Below, one piece after another: positions 60,835 through 64,000 of a stretch of DNA of 64,000 nucleotides. How positions within the stretch are numbered: the first letter of the stretch is position 1; every line of letters starts with the position of its first letter. The stretch covers positions 4,898,001 through 4,962,000 of the forward strand of contig JADJRH010000011.1 in the NCBI GenBank assembly GCA_016712345.1. The letters are read 5' to 3'. The DNA is from Polyangiaceae bacterium (GTDB lineage: Bacteria > Myxococcota_A > Polyangia > Polyangiales > Polyangiaceae). The position numbers and the translations under genes were made by a program. The notes beneath the pieces are model-generated. The model was not told the origin of the DNA. It was given only the letters and a program-made list of their open reading frames with translations, and made no database searches.

Positions 60835-62223
60835 ATGGAACCCTTGTTGGATGAAACGCTTTTCGCCGAAGTCCACACCGCTGCGCTTAATGCCGGCCTC
60901 GCCGACGTGGCCAACCGAAACACTTTGTTTGGCGGGATCAAACCGGCTTATAAAGCGTTCATTGCCAACGCCGGCAACCCGATCGGTCAACTCCTAAACG
61001 ACCTTCATCACCTCAATAAGCGAAGCCTTCCCGACGGCACGGTACCGTTTCGAACATGGTTGCGCAACGCGGTGCTTCTAACACCCGAAACAGAGGAGGG
61101 TCAGGTTTTCCAAAAAGCGATTGTGGTGGTTGACACCAAACTCGCTTCTTCTCTGGGCATCACCGCTGCCAACACAGCGGGTTTTCTCGCAACATACCCA
61201 CCTGACAAGCTGAAACAGTTTCTTACCGCTACCTTGAACGACAAAGCAACTGCGCTGGGTGAAGGTGCGAAAGACCCGCTCGCTATTCTAAGCGCCGCCA
61301 GTACAGGCGATTGGATCTTCCCTCTTCTGATATCGCTTTTAGCGACTCGAATTAAAGATCCAACTTTTGTTGAATTTGCCCAAAAACAAGGGCTTTTCCC
61401 ACAAATTTCGGTCGATCGAGATCGACTCCAAAAAATCATTCATACCAAGGCGCAGTTTCAAGATGTGTTGCCTTGGGTAACCAAACTTACCGCTGCTACA
61501 GCCTGTGTTGCCCGAGTTGAAACCAAAATCAACGACCAGTGGAGAGCCGCTGGAACGGGCTTTTTGGTGGGGCCGGATCTCATACTTACCAACCACCACG
61601 TGGTTCAGGCCATTCTGGGTGAAACCGACGTGACTGCTTGTTTGCGTTTTCGGTTTGACTTTAAGAAACTCAAAGAATCGGGCCGAGCATTTGAAGGCGT
61701 ACACTATTTTCCCATTGCCGGCGACAAGTGGAAGGTTCTGTCGGCTCCATCAAGTGCGGCAGATGAAAAGACAGCCGACGAAGCCGCCGAGCCCGGTGAA
61801 AGCGAACTCGACTTTGCCCTGATTCGCTTGGCCCAACCGGCCGGAGATCTACCCATTGGCGGAGTCACCAACGCAACTGTCAAACGGGGATGGTTGGAGC
61901 CTGCGGGCGACACATCGCTCACCCAACTCGCTGTGAGCGAAAACTTGTTTGTCTTGCAGCACCCGGGCGGCGATGCGCTCAAAGTCGCCTTTGGCCAAGT
62001 GTCACAAATGTGTTCGAGGCGCGTTCGATACAACGCAGACACCGAAAGCGGAGCGTCGGGCTCACCTTGTTTTGATGCCGCGTTAAACGTTGTGGCGCTG
62101 CACCATGCAGGTGACCCAGAATATTCGAATATGCATCGCGCCGAGTACAACCAAGGGATTCCAATGCACTTGATTGTAGCGTTTTGCAAAGCGAACGGTG
62201 TGGAGTTTGAGAAGATGGCATGA
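60835..62223 (+). CDS. EAD1-trypsin-like serine protease, gene 3 of conflict-type locus
   Basis: A 462-residue protein. Residues 35-80 have the effector-associated domain 1 signature (AGNPIGQLLNDLHHLNKRSL). A helical middle region ends in QDVLPWVTKLTAATACVARV, the usual lead-in to the protease. Trypsin-like domain from residue 238: TGFLVGPDLILTNHHVVQAI with His255, ESELDFALIRL with Asp326 and ESGASGSPCF with Ser408, so the triad is complete. The EAD1 is expected to bind an EAD1 on a partner. The adjacent NTPases are candidates but I cannot identify their EAD type. It is the paralogue of the orphan at 35275. Confidence 0.8.
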   Translation: MEPLLDETLFAEVHTAALNAGLADVANRNTLFGGIKPAYKAFIANAGNPIGQLLNDLHHLNKRSLPDGTVPFRTWLRNAVLLTPETEEGQVFQKAIVVVDTKLASSLGITAANTAGFLATYPPDKLKQFLTATLNDKATALGEGAKDPLAILSAASTGDWIFPLLISLLATRIKDPTFVEFAQKQGLFPQISVDRDRLQKIIHTKAQFQDVLPWVTKLTAATACVARVETKINDQWRAAGTGFLVGPDLILTNHHVVQAILGETDVTACLRFRFDFKKLKESGRAFEGVHYFPIAGDKWKVLSAPSSAADEKTADEAAEPGESELDFALIRLAQPAGDLPIGGVTNATVKRGWLEPAGDTSLTQLAVSENLFVLQHPGGDALKVAFGQVSQMCSRRVRYNADTESGASGSPCFDAALNVVALHHAGDPEYSNMHRAEYNQGIPMHLIVAFCKANGVEFEKMA

Positions 62224-62293
62224 GTTTGGCATTGCGCTCACCACTGGACCACGTTTGTCAATGTAAACCTTTCGTTGAGACAAGGATCTACCC

Positions 62294-63232
62294 ATGACTC
62301 CTATCGACACAAGTTCCAACGATGAACCTCCGATGAGCTTTCGACTGGGGAGTGTCAGCAACGACGATCCAAGCGAGGCCGGTGAAATATCGGTTCACGA
62401 CCCGGTGGCAGAAATTCAGGGAAACGCCGGCACGCCGGGGCCTGAAGGGTTTTCTGCCAAAGACCTGATTGTTCGCGGCACCGCGCCGCTTGTTCGGCCG
62501 CCGCCCCAAAAAGGCCCCAACGAAACGCTGATTGGCAGCGACGACCGCACTCGCATTTTTGATACAGACAGCGCCCCTTGGCGAATGATCTGCTCGCTCT
62601 CCATTCGGGGGTCAAACGGAGCGGGTTTTGTTGGAACAGGGTGGTTTGCCGGCCCACGCACCATCATCACGGCGGGGCATTGCGTACACGAGGCCGGGCT
62701 CGGCGGCTGGGCCGCTCAAATTGAAGTGCGCGCCGGTAGAAACGGCCAGGATGAACCTTTTAAGAAACTCACGTGCAAACGCTTTTCTACCACCGACAGG
62801 TGGAAAACCCTTCGCGACCCCGACTACGATTACGCGGCCATTCACCTTGACTCAAACGCCGATGAAATCACCAACGTGACAGGATGGTTTTCTACCGCTG
62901 TCATGGCGGATCCGGGCCTTGTCAGGCAACGAGTCAATGTATCAGGTTACCCTGTCGACAAAGGCACGACCAATCCCAAAGGTTCAGAGCAGTGGTTTCA
63001 TGCAAGTCAGGTTCTGACCGTCACTCCCCTTCGCCTGTTTTATGACGTGGACACGGTGGCAGGCCAAAGTGGAGCGCCTGTATGGCTTGATACAGACAAT
63101 GGACCGCGGGTTGTGGGCATTCATGCGTACGGGGTGGGCGCCGCCGCGCACTTGGGTATGACGGCCAACTCCGCGCCGCGCATTACCCTCGCGGTGCTCG
63201 ACGTGATCAAGGCCTGGATTCAAAAGCCTTAG
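62294..63232 (+). CDS. V8-like (S1B) serine protease, gene 4 of conflict-type locus
   Basis: ATG 62294 with AAGGA upstream. The first 85 residues are Pro/Asp-rich and probably disordered (RGTAPLVRPPPQKGPNETLI). The protease begins near 95: TGWFAGPRTIITAGHCVHEA with His129, PDYDYAAIHL with Asp179 and TVAGQSGAPVWLDTDNGPRV with Ser259. The order and the AGHCV and GQSGAPVW signatures resemble glutamyl endopeptidases. It lacks an EAD or signal peptide and is one of three proteases in the locus. The long N-terminal region could be a pro-region removed by the others. It converges on argJ with a 3-bp overlap of stop codons. Confidence 0.8.
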   Translation: MTPIDTSSNDEPPMSFRLGSVSNDDPSEAGEISVHDPVAEIQGNAGTPGPEGFSAKDLIVRGTAPLVRPPPQKGPNETLIGSDDRTRIFDTDSAPWRMICSLSIRGSNGAGFVGTGWFAGPRTIITAGHCVHEAGLGGWAAQIEVRAGRNGQDEPFKKLTCKRFSTTDRWKTLRDPDYDYAAIHLDSNADEITNVTGWFSTAVMADPGLVRQRVNVSGYPVDKGTTNPKGSEQWFHASQVLTVTPLRLFYDVDTVAGQSGAPVWLDTDNGPRVVGIHAYGVGAAAHLGMTANSAPRITLAVLDVIKAWIQKP

Positions 63233-64000
63233 GTTGTGTACTCCGCATTGACTTCCACGTATTTATAACCCAGGTCGCTCGTCATCAGTTCAAACCGACC
63301 ATCGCCTTCACCAATGTGAAGTTCGAGCGATACGTCGTCGACGGCCATTTTCTTAGACAGGTCAACTTTATTGAATTGGGTAGGTTCACCCCGTTTGAAC
63401 ACGGTGACGCCTTGAAGTGTACACGTAAGGTTGACCACATTTTTCACGTGGCGGCTGTTTCCAACCTGACTTACAAATCGGCCCCAATTGGGATCGTTGC
63501 CAAAAAGGGCTGTGCGAACAAGCGCGCTTTTGGCCACTTCACGCGCAATCAGATTGGCCGCTTCATCACTTGAAGCTCCGGTCACTGTGATGGTAGTAAC
63601 TTTTGTTGCGCCTTCACCATCGCGAGCAATAAGCCACGCGAGCCTCCTCGCCACGCTCATGGCGGCGTCGCTCCACGTTTGGGTAGATCCGCCTGTTTTG
63701 CCTGTGGCAAAAAGCAGAAACATGTCGTTGGTGCTGGTGTGAGAATCAACGTGAACGGCATTGAAACTGCGGCGCGCAATCTGCCCAATCAGCGCGTTTA
63801 GTTCATCCACAGTCGCCTGCCCGTCGGTGCCAACGAATGCGAGCATTGTGGCCATGTTGGGTTCGATCATACCGGCGCCTTTGGCAATGCCCGCCACATG
63901 GGTAGATCCGCCGCCTGTCAACGCCACCGCTTGACCCGCTTCTTTTGAAAAAGCGTCGGTGGTTTGAATAGCGGCCAGAAAATTTCTACCCGCTTCCTCT
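63229..64000 (-). CDS. argJ: Bifunctional glutamate N-acetyltransferase/ornithine acetyltransferase, partial
   Basis: The frame is open from the window edge (EEAGRNFLAAIQTTDAFSKE) to a stop at 63229-63231. The ALTGGGSTHVAGIAKGAGMI then EPNMATMLAFVGTD stretch is the ArgJ signature, where the Thr before MLAF is the autocleavage nucleophile (MATML). The rest is the beta subunit region (AVHVDSHTSTNDMFLLFATG, IAREVAKSALVRTALFGNDP, WGRFVSQVGNSRHVKNVV) to the natural C-terminus. It acts in arginine biosynthesis. The N-terminal half lies beyond the window. The stop overlaps that of the convergent protease gene by two bases. Confidence 0.95.
   Translation of the reverse strand, partial: EEAGRNFLAAIQTTDAFSKEAGQAVALTGGGSTHVAGIAKGAGMIEPNMATMLAFVGTDGQATVDELNALIGQIARRSFNAVHVDSHTSTNDMFLLFATGKTGGSTQTWSDAAMSVARRLAWLIARDGEGATKVTTITVTGASSDEAANLIAREVAKSALVRTALFGNDPNWGRFVSQVGNSRHVKNVVNLTCTLQGVTVFKRGEPTQFNKVDLSKKMAVDDVSLELHIGEGDGRFELMTSDLGYKYVEVNAEYTT

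Overview
The window looks like chromosomal DNA from a myxobacterium, most plausibly of the Polyangiales type. The evidence is indirect. Many secreted lipoproteins have a lipobox Cys followed by a low-complexity Gly/Ser/Thr linker and Cys-rich or FG-GAP domains. There is a Ser/Thr kinase fused to a large helical repeat region, a sigma-54 activator, a PP2C phosphatase, a caspase-like protease, TIR proteins, and NTPase/protease modules with effector-associated (EAD1-like) domains. Base composition is moderately GC-rich. No rRNA, tRNA, CRISPR array or intact insertion sequence was recognised.

Layout. 0-2.2 kb: a flavin reductase-like (PPOX) gene cut by the window edge, a divergent LysR regulator, a second PPOX enzyme and a DUF427 protein. 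2.4-4.4 kb: a translationally coupled ATPase/TOPRIM-like pair resembling two-gene antiphage modules. 4.5-6.8 kb: a molybdopterin oxidoreductase. 6.8-15.6 kb: a type VI secretion accessory island, with a short VgrG divergent from a run encoding a Thr-rich beta-helical protein, a DUF2169-pentapeptide protein, a second pentapeptide protein, a DUF3540 protein and a PAAR-like protein fused to an S41 (tail-specific) protease. 15.8-30 kb: mostly envelope and secreted proteins (DUF2541, beta-propeller, GH114-like, metallophosphoesterase, lipase, Cys-rich lipoproteins), with a SrkA-type kinase and a double-TIR protein. 30-35 kb: a nucleotidyltransferase pair and the multidomain kinase. 35-46 kb: an orphan EAD1-trypsin protein, repeat-rich lipoproteins, an SDR, an AAC(3)-I-type acetyltransferase, a DUF4199 protein, PP2C and a caspase-like protease with a very acidic tract. 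46.5-48 kb: a radical SAM/SPASM enzyme with a small upstream gene. 48-56 kb: an FG-GAP lipoprotein, an NtrC-type regulator, a CpsB-type phosphatase and a UDP-sugar dehydrogenase (exopolysaccharide-related). 56-63.2 kb: a four-gene locus of NTPases and trypsin/V8-like proteases, ending tail-to-tail against argJ, which runs off the window.

The best candidate for an undescribed system is the 56.05-63.23 kb locus: an AAA/STAND-like NTPase with an N-terminal helical adaptor, a trypsin-STAND protein (frameshifted at its catalytic serine), an EAD1-trypsin protein and a secondary V8-like protease. An orphan EAD1-trypsin paralogue lies 21 kb away. This fits the class of NTP-dependent conflict systems built from effector-associated domains, proteases and STAND NTPases. 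Its function here is inference. The PAAR-like-S41 protease fusion is a second candidate, as a possible type VI effector.

At the DNA level, the 7-mer TCTACCC/GGGTAGA appears about 60 times by hand count against roughly 8 expected, in coding and non-coding DNA on both strands. Several short intergenic repeat families occur at 27-46 kb: a 44-bp stem-loop, a TTCAC-N4-GTGAA palindrome, and duplicated gene 3' ends.
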